Counted from the first letter of the stretch, positions 17,711 through 27,412 are shown. The stretch: 64,000 nucleotides of DNA from Rhizobiales bacterium Ga0077537 (GCA_001464955.1 LNEM01000030.1:682001-746000), one strand, 5' to 3'. Notes: generated from the sequence alone by a model not told the origin. Translations and numbers: made by a program.

Positions 17711-19216
17711 ATGCGATTGTCAGTGCTGTGGCGGAGCGTGTGCCGTCCGGGCTTCGGGATCGGCTTGGTCGTGGCGGTCGCTTTGCTGGCGACGGCTCCG
17801 GTGTGGGCGCAGTCGAGTTCGCGATCCGGCGCGTCGTACGAGCGCTCGGGGTGGGGCGATCACCGGTCTGTCCTGAGCATTCCGGATGCCGTGTCGTTGC
17901 CGATGACGCGAAAGCTGACGATCGGCCTCGACAAGTCGATGCTGATCGAGCTTCCGACGGACGTCAGTGACGTCCTCGTGTCGAGCCCGCAGGTCGTCGA
18001 TGCGATCGTGCAGACGCCGCGCCGCATCTACCTGTTGGCCAAGGACGTGGGTGAAGCCAACGCCTTCTTCATGGGCCCCAACGGTCAGAAGGTCCTGCTT
18101 CTGGAACTGACAGTGGTGCGCGATCTGGCGCCCCTCAACGACATGCTGGCCAAGCTCATTCCCGGCTCGAAGATAAAAGTCACGACGGTCGGCACGAACG
18201 TCGCCTTGACAGGCAGCGTCATGAGCGCCGCCGACGCGAACCGTGCAGCGGATCTCGCCGGCCGCTTCATGAAGTCCAAGGACGCCGTCGTGAACATGCT
18301 GTCCATCGCGACGAAGGAGCAGGTACTTCTCAAGATCAAGGTGGCGGAGGTTCAGCGCGACGCCCTGAAGCGGTTGGGCGTCGATCTGCAGAAGGCGCTG
18401 TTGAACAACGGCAGCTTCAGTTTCGCCAAGGTCATAACCAACGCGTTTCCCGTGACGTCGCCGGCCGTCCCGCTGGGTGTCGCCGGTTCGGCGCTCCTGT
18501 CGACGTGGCAGCAGGGCAATCAGGAGGTCCAGACCCTGATCCAGGCCCTCGAGCGGACGAACCTCGTGCGCACGCTGGCGGAGCCCAGCCTGACGGCCCT
18601 CTCCGGCGAGACGGCGAAGTTCCTCGCCGGTGGCGAGTTCCCGATTCCGGTTGCCTCGACCGACAAGCAGATCACGATCACCTTCAAGCAGTTCGGCGTG
18701 TCGACCGCCTTCAAGCCGGTCGTGCTCGATGCCGGACGCATCAGCCTGACCATTCAGGCCGAGGTGAGCGAGTTGTCGACGGAGGGCGCGATCACCGTCA
18801 CGGACCAGATCACCGTGCCGGCCTTGAAGGTCCGCCGGGCGGAGACCACGCTGGAAATGCCCTCGGGCGGCACCATCGCCATGGCCGGTCTGCTGTCGGA
18901 CGAGACCCGCCAGAGCGTCGACGGCGTCCCCGGCCTGAAGGCCATTCCGATTCTCGGCGCCTTGTTCCGCTCGAATGATTATCGCCGCCGCGAGACGGAG
19001 TTGGTCATCCTGGTGACTCCCTACATCGCCTCCCATCTCGAGCCTGGACAGGCGGCGTCTCCCGAACAGACGCTGATGCCGGCGAGCGATCTGCAGAGTC
19101 TGTTCTTCGGCGCCCTCAACCGGAAGTACGGCAAGCCCGGCGCCCGGCCGCCCGGCCGCTACGAAGGTACGCCCGGCTTCATCATCGAGTATCCGGACAA
19201 TGGAGTGAAGGGATGA
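17711..19216 (+). CDS. cpaC: Type II/IV secretin, pilus assembly protein CpaC/RcpA
   Basis: About 501 residues. A signal peptide (about 1-34, ending VWAQ) is followed by an N-terminal pilus-secretin domain with LPTDVSDVLVSSPQVVDA, a BON-like segment (VALTGSVMSAADANRA) and the C-terminal secretin beta domain, including the VPGLKAIPILGALFRS signature and the LVILVTPYI strand. It should form the outer-membrane channel of a Tad/Cpa pilus. The start at 17711 is preferred for the signal peptide. The stop overlaps the cpaD start by four bases. Confidence 0.88.
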   Translation: MRLSVLWRSVCRPGFGIGLVVAVALLATAPVWAQSSSRSGASYERSGWGDHRSVLSIPDAVSLPMTRKLTIGLDKSMLIELPTDVSDVLVSSPQVVDAIVQTPRRIYLLAKDVGEANAFFMGPNGQKVLLLELTVVRDLAPLNDMLAKLIPGSKIKVTTVGTNVALTGSVMSAADANRAADLAGRFMKSKDAVVNMLSIATKEQVLLKIKVAEVQRDALKRLGVDLQKALLNNGSFSFAKVITNAFPVTSPAVPLGVAGSALLSTWQQGNQEVQTLIQALERTNLVRTLAEPSLTALSGETAKFLAGGEFPIPVASTDKQITITFKQFGVSTAFKPVVLDAGRISLTIQAEVSELSTEGAITVTDQITVPALKVRRAETTLEMPSGGTIAMAGLLSDETRQSVDGVPGLKAIPILGALFRSNDYRRRETELVILVTPYIASHLEPGQAASPEQTLMPASDLQSLFFGALNRKYGKPGARPPGRYEGTPGFIIEYPDNGVKG

Positions 19217-19941
19217 CGTCGCTCTCGAAGGTCGGGAAGGCGCGTCGGAGCCGGAGGGTGATGCTGCCCGTCATCCTGACCGCGGCCGTCGTGGTATCGG
19301 CGTGCTCCGAGTTCCATCGCTTGTCGAGCGAGGAGGCGCTGGTCGAGTCGACGCCCGCCCTGGCGCATCCCATTGGCTTCGTCGGCCGGAAGGAATTCCT
19401 CGACGTCGAGACGCCCCCCTATCACCGCGGGCTCAGCCGCAATCAGTACATCGACGTCTACCGTTTCGCGGTGCGCTACAAGCAGGAGGCGACCGGTCCT
19501 CTTTCCGTGTCACCTCCGGGTGGGCGTGGCGGGGAATCGGTATCTCGGGCGGCCATGGACGACGTGCGTCGCGCGCTTGAGGAGGCGGGAGTAGGCGCAC
19601 CCCAGATCCGCCGCGGCCCGCCGGGCCAGAAGCATCTGTTGACGCTCGGCTACGAGCGGCCGGTCGCGGTGGCGCCGGAATGCGGCAACTGGCCGAGGGA
19701 TGTAGGACGGGAGCCGGAGCGGGTGCCTTATCCGGATTTCGGCTGTTCGACACAGAGGAACCTTGCCGGCATGGTCGCGAACCCTCGTGACTTGATTGTG
19801 TCTCAGGCTGAGACCCAGGCGTCGAGTGAGCGCCGCAGTCGCGTCTGGTCGAGCTACGTCTCGGGAGATGCGCCGCAGAACAAGGGCGCCGGTGCGCAGT
19901 CTGCGACGACCGACTCGAAGGCCACCCCCGCCACAAAGTAG
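19213..19941 (+). CDS. cpaD: Pilus assembly lipoprotein CpaD
   Basis: 242 residues. Lipoprotein signal with lipobox VSAC (Cys31), so probably outer-membrane anchored. The CpaD-family core includes the GLSRNQYIDVYRF segment, a central AMDDVRRALEEAGV helix and the C-terminal FGCSTQRNLAGMVANPRDL motif, which is the best family marker. CpaD works with the secretin in Tad pilus export. The ATGA overlap with the secretin gene fixes the start. Confidence 0.9.
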   Translation: MTSLSKVGKARRSRRVMLPVILTAAVVVSACSEFHRLSSEEALVESTPALAHPIGFVGRKEFLDVETPPYHRGLSRNQYIDVYRFAVRYKQEATGPLSVSPPGGRGGESVSRAAMDDVRRALEEAGVGAPQIRRGPPGQKHLLTLGYERPVAVAPECGNWPRDVGREPERVPYPDFGCSTQRNLAGMVANPRDLIVSQAETQASSERRSRVWSSYVSGDAPQNKGAGAQSATTDSKATPATK

Positions 19942-19974
19942 GGTCGGCCGATCGGGGGCGGTCCAGAGCTGGCT

Positions 19975-20382
19975 CTACACGTGCCGGGGCAGCGACTTGA
20001 ACGTCACGCCGAGGGTATTGCCGCGTTGCCAGACGATCTCGCAGTCGACCTCCGTCTTCTCGAGCCGGAACGACAGCGTGAACTGGTCGGGCAGCCGCTC
20101 CTCGGAGACGAACGGCTTCTTGTCCTGCTTGACGATCTCGATCCGGGCGCCCGTGGCCGACAGGTCGCGGATGACGCAATGCACCGGCTCGGCGAGACGC
20201 TCGGACTGGATGAGCGCCTGCAGACAGGCTGATTGACGCCGCGACCGTCGCGCGCCCTCGGTGTCCGGAGACCCCACCGGAACGCGCCGCTGCACCTTGA
20301 CGGGCTTCGCCTTGAGCCTTGCGAGCGCGAGCGCGGCACTGGCGGATGCGGACTTGTTCTCCATCGGGTCCAGATCGCTCAT
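19975..20382 (-). CDS. PilZ domain protein
   Basis: 135 residues with a single PilZ domain. The c-di-GMP-binding signature is present: RxxxR at residues 45-49 (RRSRR) and DxSxxG at 73-78 (DLSATG). The protein is therefore a likely cytosolic c-di-GMP receptor. It is convergent with cpaD, 33 bases away, so c-di-GMP control of the pilus is plausible but inferred from location only. Confidence 0.85.
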   Translation of the reverse strand: MSDLDPMENKSASASAALALARLKAKPVKVQRRVPVGSPDTEGARRSRRQSACLQALIQSERLAEPVHCVIRDLSATGARIEIVKQDKKPFVSEERLPDQFTLSFRLEKTEVDCEIVWQRGNTLGVTFKSLPRHV

Positions 20383-20529
20383 CTACGAGTTAAGCAAAGC
20401 GACCCCTAGGCTAGAAGAAAAGGGTTAAGCGCCCGTAAGTCTTGCCGGTCCGCCCGAAGCTGGAGCCGAGGGCTGACAGGGCACGCCGGCCCATGTAGCG
20501 TGCGGCTTTGGCTGCCGGAGCGGGAAAGT

Positions 20530-21021
20530 ATGCCAGGCGATAACATCGAGAAGCTGTACTGGGAGGACGTCGTCGTCGGTGAGCCGGTGCGCTATGGCGC
20601 CTATCCCGTCACCCGGGAGGCGATCTTCGAGTTCGCCCACGCCTACGACCCCCAGCCGCACCATATCGACGAGGAAGCCGCCAAGCTGTCGCTGGTGAAG
20701 GGTCTTTGCGCCTCGGGTTGGCATAGCTGCGCCATGTTCATGCGCATGTTCCACGACGGGGTGCTGGCCAACGCCGCGTCCTTGGGCGGCCCGTCGATCG
20801 AGGAAGTGAAGTGGCTGAAGCCGGTCCGGCCGGGCCACGTTCTGAGCGCCCGATCCACCTGCGTCGACAAGCGGGTCATGCGGTCGAGGCCCGGGGTCGG
20901 CATCTGCTCCATGCAGCATGAAGTTTTCAATCAGGACGGCGAGGTCCTGATGACGATGCGCAACGCGGTCTTCATCGCCCTCCGCGTGCCGAGACCGGAA
21001 ACGGCGGAGGCCGCCCCATGA
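20530..21021 (+). CDS. MaoC-like dehydratase
   Basis: 163 residues with a single hot-dog fold. Segment FAHAYDPQPHHIDEEAA carries the Asp/His pair used by R-specific enoyl-CoA hydratases. Family members hydrate enoyl-CoA esters; the acyl chain here is unknown. The ATG at 20530 is chosen over one at 20500 because it is followed by the conserved short N-terminus. Its stop overlaps the next MaoC gene by four bases (ATGA), so the two probably work together, perhaps as a heterodimer. Confidence 0.85.
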   Translation: MPGDNIEKLYWEDVVVGEPVRYGAYPVTREAIFEFAHAYDPQPHHIDEEAAKLSLVKGLCASGWHSCAMFMRMFHDGVLANAASLGGPSIEEVKWLKPVRPGHVLSARSTCVDKRVMRSRPGVGICSMQHEVFNQDGEVLMTMRNAVFIALRVPRPETAEAAP

Positions 21022-21509
21022 GCACCTGGTTCGAGGATCTGCGCGAAGGCACGGTGACCGAACTCGGCAGCTACATCTTTACGGTCGAGAGCATCAAGGA
21101 GTTCGCGGCGAAGTTCGATCCGCAGCCGTTTCATCTGGACGAGGAGGCAGCCAGAAGCTCGCTCTTCGGCGCCCTCTGCGCATCCGGGTGGCAAACCGCA
21201 TCGGTCTATACCGGGATGAACATCCGCAGCCGCCTGGCGCGCGAGGCGGCCGCCCGGGCCCGCGGCGAAGAGATTGCCCGCTGGGGTCCGTCGCCCGGCT
21301 TCAAGGACTTGAAGTGGCCAAGGCCCGTGTTCGCCGGCGACGAGGTGACCTATCGCCAGTCGATCGCCGCCCTGACGGACTTCCGCAATCGGCCCGAGCG
21401 CGGCCTTCTCGTGACGCTCGGTGAAGGCTTCAATCAGAACGGCGAGCTGGTGTTCCAGGTCACGGGGCAGATCCTCGTCCCGCGACGTACTCCCTTGCCG
21501 GCCGCCTGA
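21018..21509 (+). CDS. MaoC-like dehydratase, second copy
   Basis: 163 residues, same hot-dog family as the preceding gene, with FAAKFDPQPFHLDEEAARSS as the catalytic segment (Asp, then His). Similar length and the same motif order indicate an old tandem duplication, though the middle parts differ (this copy has an ARARGEEIARWG insertion). Translationally coupled to the first copy. Substrate unknown. Confidence 0.85.
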   Translation: MSTWFEDLREGTVTELGSYIFTVESIKEFAAKFDPQPFHLDEEAARSSLFGALCASGWQTASVYTGMNIRSRLAREAAARARGEEIARWGPSPGFKDLKWPRPVFAGDEVTYRQSIAALTDFRNRPERGLLVTLGEGFNQNGELVFQVTGQILVPRRTPLPAA

Positions 21510-21517
21510 CGCAGCTG

Positions 21518-22402
21518 TCACCCCCCGGGACCGGGATAGCGAAGCGAACGCGACCGCGTTTCGTGCGTCCGCCGGCCATTGCGCACGATGGCGAGGTCGA
21601 CGCTCGGTGCCCACTTCGTGCCGAGCGTCATGTGCAGGATGCCGATTGCCGCGAAGGGGAGATCGGGCTCGCAAAGCAATCCGGTGTCCGCATCCATCAC
21701 CGGCGTCGCGAGATGCGCGATCCAGTTGCACGTCGCGGGGAGTCGCGCCTCCTTGATACCCAGATCGTGGATCGCGACGTTGAGTGCGATCTGGTCGATC
21801 ATGTTGGCTGACCGTGTGGCGGCCGATGCCAGGGATTTGGCCCAGACTTTCCACGCCGTCGAGCGGGCAGAAATGGCGAACACGCCGGCATTGTTGAGCG
21901 GTCGACGGATGAGCCGCGCCGCTGTCTCCGCCCCGAAGGCATCGGCGTACGCTTGCCCGTTCGCGCCTTCGAAGTCGTCGCGCCCGTCGCGGAAGTTGCG
22001 ATACGAGCGGTGCATCTCGGGAACGATGGCGATGTCGGCGTCTCGCGCCCCCAGCCTCATGAGTTCGATGGCCTGCCAGTCCTGGACCCACACGTCGGCG
22101 TCGAGCCAGAGGTAGAGATCGTACCCTGGAAAATAGGACCTGAGATGCGGCCGCGCCGTCATCGCTCGGAAACTGGCGTCCGGTGCGAGGCCGTCACCGA
22201 ACACGACATCCCATCCGGGTTCGACGACGCGCGCGCCCTGCGCCTCGCACCACGCGCGCTCGTCGGGCGCGAGGCCGCAATCGAGCACACCGATCGCGAT
22301 GTCGCGACCCTGCGGCTTGTCCCGCAGCGACCGGATGAGATCGCTCATCAGCGCGAAGTAGCGGGAGTTGCCTCCGGTAACGATGATCAGGTCGCGCGAC
22401 AT
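21518..22402 (-). CDS. Glycosyltransferase-like protein (nucleotide-diphospho-sugar transferase fold)
   Basis: About 294 residues. The N-terminus MSRDLIIVTGGNSRYFALM and the LYLWLDADVWVQDW segment with a DxD motif (DAD) suggest a GT-A type glycosyltransferase using a metal-bound nucleotide sugar, close to GT8/nucleotide-diphospho-sugar families. A C-terminal NWIAHLATP region and a late conserved His (LHMTLGTKWAP) fit that fold. No signal peptide. It starts 32 bases after the mutS stop on the same strand, but a functional link is unlikely. Confidence 0.65.
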   Translation of the reverse strand: MSRDLIIVTGGNSRYFALMSDLIRSLRDKPQGRDIAIGVLDCGLAPDERAWCEAQGARVVEPGWDVVFGDGLAPDASFRAMTARPHLRSYFPGYDLYLWLDADVWVQDWQAIELMRLGARDADIAIVPEMHRSYRNFRDGRDDFEGANGQAYADAFGAETAARLIRRPLNNAGVFAISARSTAWKVWAKSLASAATRSANMIDQIALNVAIHDLGIKEARLPATCNWIAHLATPVMDADTGLLCEPDLPFAAIGILHMTLGTKWAPSVDLAIVRNGRRTHETRSRSLRYPGPGG

Positions 22403-22434
22403 GGCGTCTCCAGGCACGGCGAAGGCTGCGGCGT

Positions 22435-25248
22435 TCAGGGCTTTTGACGTTGGGCGAGCACGGTCTTGAGGCGATACAGCGCCTCGAGCGCGGCCTTGGG
22501 CGTCAGCTCGTCCGGATTGATCTTGGCAAGCTCGGCCTCGACGATGCTCGGTTCGCCCGACGAGGCAACGAACGACGTCGGTCTGGCGGCCGCGAACAGC
22601 GGCAGATCGTCGAGCCCGCCGACGATGGCTGCGCTCCGTCCGGATTTGCCGGACCCGCGCGCTTTGGCGTCGCCCTTTTCGAGCACGGCCAGCACCTCGG
22701 CGGCCCGCTCGATCACCGCTTTCGGCAACCCGGCGAGCTTGGCCACCTGGATGCCGTAGCTCCGATCGGCGGCGCCGGACTTGACCTTGTGCAGGAACAC
22801 GATCTCGTCCTGCCACTCCCGGACGTCGACCGTGACGTTGGCCACTTCCGGCAGCCGCCCGGCCAGTGTCGTCAGCTCGTGATAGTGGGTCGCGAACAGG
22901 GCCCGGCACCGATTGATCTCATGCAGATGCTCGACCGTCGCCCAGGCGATCGAGAGGCCGTCGAAGGTCGCCGTGCCGCGTCCGATCTCGTCGAGGATCA
23001 CGAGGCTGCGCTCTGTCGCCTGATTGAGGATGCCGGCCGTTTCGACCATCTCGACCATGAACGTCGAACGCCCGCGCGCCAGGTCGTCCGACGCGCCCAC
23101 CCGCGAGAACAATCGGTCGACGAGGCCGATCCGCGCCGATCGCGCCGGCACGTAGGAGCCCATCTGGGCCATGGTCACGATCAGCGCGTTCTGCCGCAGG
23201 AACGTCGATTTGCCGGCCATGTTCGGGCCCGTGACCAGCCAAAGGCGGCCGGTCCCCGTTTCGTCGAACCCAGGCGGCCGCGCGCCAGATGATCCCTGAG
23301 GCTCGTCGATCCGGTCGTCGTGGCCGAGAACGCAGTCGTTCTCGACGAACGGTCCGGCCTTGGCGGCCTTGAGGGCCTGCTCGACGACTGGATGCCGGCC
23401 GCCCCGGATCTCGAGGCTCGTGCTGGCGTCGATCTGCGGCCGCACGTAGCCCTCCGCTTCGGCAAGCTCGGCCAGCGCAGCGAGGCAATCGAGTTCCGCG
23501 AGCGCCATCGCGATGGCGCCCAGTTGGCGCCCCTCGGCGGTCACCCGCTGCTCGAGCTGCGTGTGGATCTCGAGTTCGATCGCGAGCGCCGTCTCGGCCG
23601 CCGACGCGATCCGCCCTTCGACCGTCTCGAGTTCCGCGGTCGTGAACCGGACGGCGCTCGCCATGGTCTGGCGATGCCGGAACATCTCGTCGAGCGGTGG
23701 GCTCTGCAGCGGCTTGGCGTTGAGCGCCGTCGTCTCGATGAAGAACCCGAGAATGTTGTTGTGGCGCACCTTGAGCGACTTCACGCCGGAAAGCTCGATG
23801 TACTTGGCCTCGAGCGCGGCCATCACGCGGCGGCTGTCGTCGCGCAGGTTGAGCGCCTCGTCGAGGTCGCGCCGATAGCCCGACCGGATAAAGCCGCCAT
23901 CCCGCTTCAGATGACCCGGCTCGTCGACGAGCGCGGCGGCAAGCTCGGCGCGGAGCGCCCCGTCGGCCAGCGACAGCCGGTCTGCGACCGCCACCAGATC
24001 TCCGGCAAGGCCCAGACTGCCAGCCGCCTCGCGCAGGAGCCGCGCCAACTCGGTCGCCGTGGTGAGGGCATCGCGAACGATGCCGAGATCGCGGGGCGAG
24101 CCACGTCCAAGCGTGATCCGCGATTGCGCGCGCGCGACGTCCGGCGACTTCCGGAGGATGCGCCGGAGATCGTCGCGGAGTGGGCTGCGCTCGATCAGGT
24201 AGGCGACGGCGTCCAGACGTTGCCCGATTGTGACCGGATCGGTGAGCGGGCTGGCGAGACGCCCGGCAAGCTCGCGTGCGCCGGCCCCGGTCACGGTGCG
24301 ATCGATCGCCGAGAGCAGGCTGTTCTCGCGCGCGCCGTTCGTGGAGCGGAGGATCTCGAGGCTGGTCCGGCTGGCGGCGTCGACCATCAGGATGCCGCCG
24401 GCCTGGATGCGACGCGGTGGACGGACGGTCGGGCGTGCCCCGATCTGCGTCAGATCGATGTACTTGAGGAGTGCCCCGATGGCGGCAAGCTCGCCACGCG
24501 TGAACTGGCCGAAGCCTCCGAGTTCGCTGACCCCGAGCCGTTCCTTGAGCAGCCGGTCGCCCGCCATGCTGTCGAAAGAGGCGGCGGCAACGGGCGTTGT
24601 GGCGGCCCCTGTACCGCGTAACGCCTGAGCCACGGCAGGATCGTCGGTGGCCTTGTCCGGGTGAACGATTTCTCCGGGACTGAGACGGGCGAGTTCGCTT
24701 GCGAGATCGACGAGGCTCACGGCGCCCACCTCGAATTCGCCGGTCGAGATGTCGATGGAGGCGAGTGCGCACTGTGGGCCGCTGCCGCCGTCGCCACCGC
24801 CGGCGAACGTGAAGATCGCCGTGAGAAAGTTGCGCGCCTTGGCGTCGAGAAGTGTGTCCTCCGTCAGCGTACCGGGCGTGACGAGCCTGACGACATCTCG
24901 TTTCACGACGGCCTTCGAGCCGCGCTTTCGAGCTTCGGCCGGATCTTCGAGTTGCTCGCAGACGGCGACGCGATAGCCCTGGCGGATCAGCCGCTGCAGA
25001 TATTCGTCGGCCCGATGGACAGGAACGCCGCACATCGGAATGTCCTCGCCGAGGTGCTTGCCGCGTTTGGTGAGCACGATGCCGAGCGCTTGCGATGCGA
25101 CGATCGCATCCTCGAAGAACAGCTCGTAGAAATCGCCCATCCGATACCAGAGGATCGAATCGGGATTGGCGGTCTTGATCTCGAGGAATTGGGCCATGGA
25201 GGGCGTGACCGAGCCGGTATCGGCGGCGGTCGGAGTGCGGTCTGGCAT
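22435..25248 (-). CDS. mutS: DNA mismatch repair protein MutS
   Basis: About 937 residues, complete. The mismatch-recognition Phe-x-Glu motif is in MGDFYELFFEDA near the N-terminus; connector, lever and clamp domains follow. The C-terminal ABC-type ATPase has Walker A GPNMAGKSTFLRQ, signature STFMVEM, Walker B LVILDEIGRGTATFDG and the helix-turn-helix dimerisation tail. The start at 25248 has a good AAAGGGA ribosome site; an upstream in-frame start at 25353 would add 35 atypical residues. Confidence 0.96.
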   Translation of the reverse strand: MPDRTPTAADTGSVTPSMAQFLEIKTANPDSILWYRMGDFYELFFEDAIVASQALGIVLTKRGKHLGEDIPMCGVPVHRADEYLQRLIRQGYRVAVCEQLEDPAEARKRGSKAVVKRDVVRLVTPGTLTEDTLLDAKARNFLTAIFTFAGGGDGGSGPQCALASIDISTGEFEVGAVSLVDLASELARLSPGEIVHPDKATDDPAVAQALRGTGAATTPVAAASFDSMAGDRLLKERLGVSELGGFGQFTRGELAAIGALLKYIDLTQIGARPTVRPPRRIQAGGILMVDAASRTSLEILRSTNGARENSLLSAIDRTVTGAGARELAGRLASPLTDPVTIGQRLDAVAYLIERSPLRDDLRRILRKSPDVARAQSRITLGRGSPRDLGIVRDALTTATELARLLREAAGSLGLAGDLVAVADRLSLADGALRAELAAALVDEPGHLKRDGGFIRSGYRRDLDEALNLRDDSRRVMAALEAKYIELSGVKSLKVRHNNILGFFIETTALNAKPLQSPPLDEMFRHRQTMASAVRFTTAELETVEGRIASAAETALAIELEIHTQLEQRVTAEGRQLGAIAMALAELDCLAALAELAEAEGYVRPQIDASTSLEIRGGRHPVVEQALKAAKAGPFVENDCVLGHDDRIDEPQGSSGARPPGFDETGTGRLWLVTGPNMAGKSTFLRQNALIVTMAQMGSYVPARSARIGLVDRLFSRVGASDDLARGRSTFMVEMVETAGILNQATERSLVILDEIGRGTATFDGLSIAWATVEHLHEINRCRALFATHYHELTTLAGRLPEVANVTVDVREWQDEIVFLHKVKSGAADRSYGIQVAKLAGLPKAVIERAAEVLAVLEKGDAKARGSGKSGRSAAIVGGLDDLPLFAAARPTSFVASSGEPSIVEAELAKINPDELTPKAALEALYRLKTVLAQRQKP

Positions 25249-25483
25249 CGGTCCCTTTCCGGCTCGCTCCGGCTGCGCGTCGGCATCGGCGGAGGCAACG
25301 GCGATATCCCCTCCGCCCGGCAGATCTGCGCTTGTCGATCGCTGCCGGCCCATTGCCCCCTGCGCCCGTTTCGTCCTGCACTCTCGCCGCTACCGATAGC
25401 CGAGACGCGCGCAGAGGAAAACCCGTCGAGGGAGTTGGGATAGCGGCCGAACCGTATGTCGTTGGCCGAGCGCGGTCACCGGC

Positions 25484-26305
25484 TTACGCGGCAGCGCTGG
25501 TGCCCGCACCAGGGCCTGCGCCGAATTGCTCGCCGATCCGGGCGCGGTCGTGGGCGCGCGACGGGTCGAACTCCGCGAGCGATTTGACCGGCCGGGCCGG
25601 CACTCCGGCGGCGACGACGAAAGGCGGCAGGTCCTTGGTGACGACGCTTCCGGCGCCGACGATCGTGCCCCGGCCGATCCGCACGCCGGCCAGCACCTTC
25701 ACATTGCCGCCGAGCCAGACGTCGTCCTCGATGACGATGTCGCCGACTTGTGTGTCGAGCTCCGGCATTCCGGCGGCTCGAGCGACCGGATCGAGTGGAT
25801 GACCCGGATAACCGACGAGATCGCAGTTCGAGGCGAGCAGCACATTGTTGCCGATCTCGACCCTTCGACCCACCGCTATCGTCGACTGGTAGCCGATGAC
25901 ACAGTTGTCGCCGATCTTGAGCACCGGTTGCACGCTGCCGGCTGATCGGCCCATCAGGTTCGCCCGGCCGTAGAAGACGCAGTTGGACCCGATCTCGATC
26001 TCGAGGCTTCCGATGATCAGCGGAATGCTGTTCCAGGCCTTGAGCCCTGGCGCCGGACGAACGAGGCACGATTGCAGGAGCGGCGTGTACCAGATGCTGC
26101 TGAGCGCGCTGGCGACCGCGTTTCGCAGGCTGCGGTCGAGCAGGTAGAGCGGCCGGTGGATGGGACGGAAGAACGGCACTTGCGCCCGCCGAGCCAGCAT
26201 CCCGGCGGCGAAGACAGCACGCGCAACAGGGTTGTTCCGGTCCTTGACCCACTTTCGCAGGTAGAAACCGGAACGCTCGCGATTTGGAGTGGGTGCGTCG
26301 TTCAT
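25484..26305 (-). CDS. Hexapeptide-repeat acyltransferase
   Basis: 273 residues. The N-terminal 90 residues are basic and partly hydrophobic. From about residue 90 the sequence has left-handed beta-helix hexapeptide repeats (IGSLEIEIGSN, LKIGDNCVIG, VEIGNNVLLAS), and near the C-terminus IEDDVWLGGNVKVLAGVRIG and GAGSVVTKDLPP, the typical acyl-CoA-binding end of LbH acetyltransferases. Likely O- or N-acetylates a sugar of a surface polysaccharide; the acceptor is unknown. Confidence 0.75.
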   Translation of the reverse strand: MNDAPTPNRERSGFYLRKWVKDRNNPVARAVFAAGMLARRAQVPFFRPIHRPLYLLDRSLRNAVASALSSIWYTPLLQSCLVRPAPGLKAWNSIPLIIGSLEIEIGSNCVFYGRANLMGRSAGSVQPVLKIGDNCVIGYQSTIAVGRRVEIGNNVLLASNCDLVGYPGHPLDPVARAAGMPELDTQVGDIVIEDDVWLGGNVKVLAGVRIGRGTIVGAGSVVTKDLPPFVVAAGVPARPVKSLAEFDPSRAHDRARIGEQFGAGPGAGTSAAA

Positions 26306-26487
26306 GAGGACCGGTCCGCCAGCATTTCGTCAGTCTACGAATGAGCCGGGGCCCCTTCGGTGCGCAAACCTATGGAGAAGCGCACCAAATGGCAACGACG
26401 TGGCGTCGGAACAAATCAATATCGTTTACGGAGGAGACGTTGGCCAACCGGCAATTCGCACCTGACGGGCCAAAGCCCGCCTGGCCT

Positions 26488-27264
26488 CTAGAGCCCTTCG
26501 AGCTTGGCCGCGCCGATGATGGGGCCCACCTTGCCGACCTGGAGCAATACGACACACGTTTCGTTGTCCCGCTCGGCGAGGGCGTCACGCTTGATCTCGT
26601 GGCGCGCAGCCACGCCGGACCACACGCCGATGGGGTTCATTTCGCGAACGACATTGTGGTATGTTATTGATTTGCCGTGGTTTTCACCTTTTTCGATCTT
26701 GATTGTGGTCTTCCGCCGCAACATGACGAGCCACACGGTCGCTTCTTTCGCGGTGCTGCCGGGCGGCGCCGCCCCAGTCTCGATCACCAGCTTGCCGCCG
26801 TCCAGCGAGAGCCGCACCGGGACCCTGGCACTGCTGAGCTGGGCCTCGCCCGCTGCAATGGCCCCATCGATCAGTTGGCTGTTGTTGCCGACGACGTGAG
26901 CCGTACCGTTGACCACCACCTGGGGCGTGTAGACCCGCCCATCGCCGCGATGCTTGGCATAGGACTTCTGCCGTGCCGAGAACTTCGGACTGGCGAGCGT
27001 ATCCTTCCAGCCGAGATAGTCCCAGTAATCGACGGGCATACTGAGGGCGATCACGTCTTTCCGATTGGCGTAGGTCTCGAACAGGGCATCAGCGGGCGGG
27101 CAGGACGAACATCCCTGGCTGGTGAAAAGCTCGAGAACGGCCCGCGGCTCCGTCGCCTGGGCGCTGGCGCCCCCTTGGGCGTTGGCGGCACCAATGCCCA
27201 GGGTGCTGATGGCGCAACCAGCTATGCAGGCGATGATGCGGGTTAGTTTTGCCGTGTGAAGCAT
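26488..27264 (-). CDS. DUF1223 thioredoxin-like exported protein
   Basis: 258 residues. A signal peptide (about 1-29, ending ANAQ) is followed by the DUF1223 domain with LELFTSQGCSSCPPADA; the Cys52-Ser-Ser-Cys55 pair sits where a thioredoxin-fold active site would be. The VDYWDYLGWKDTLASP segment and TPQVVVNG motif are also family features. It probably acts in periplasmic thiol chemistry; no function is established. It follows acnA on the same strand, 207 bases away, an arrangement common in Hyphomicrobiales. Confidence 0.85.
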   Translation of the reverse strand: MLHTAKLTRIIACIAGCAISTLGIGAANAQGGASAQATEPRAVLELFTSQGCSSCPPADALFETYANRKDVIALSMPVDYWDYLGWKDTLASPKFSARQKSYAKHRGDGRVYTPQVVVNGTAHVVGNNSQLIDGAIAAGEAQLSSARVPVRLSLDGGKLVIETGAAPPGSTAKEATVWLVMLRRKTTIKIEKGENHGKSITYHNVVREMNPIGVWSGVAARHEIKRDALAERDNETCVVLLQVGKVGPIIGAAKLEGL

Positions 27265-27412
27265 GTCACCGCCGGGCGTCTGCCGTCAGCGGGCCGGGTC
27301 GGCACGCCGAACTCTTGGTTGAGAGCCGTATATCACGGCAGCCGAACTCAAATGCGAGTCACGAATGGGTGACTCTCCGCGGGCTGCCATCCTCCCGGAG
27401 CCCCCGAATGAG

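Noticed and set aside
22919-25381. 820-codon minus-strand open frame
   Set aside because: It is a different frame of mutS on the same strand, highly Arg-rich and without any recognisable domain.
26341-26670. 109-codon plus-strand frame
   Set aside because: Mostly antisense to the DUF1223 gene, lacks a family match, and its composition follows the opposite-strand codon bias.
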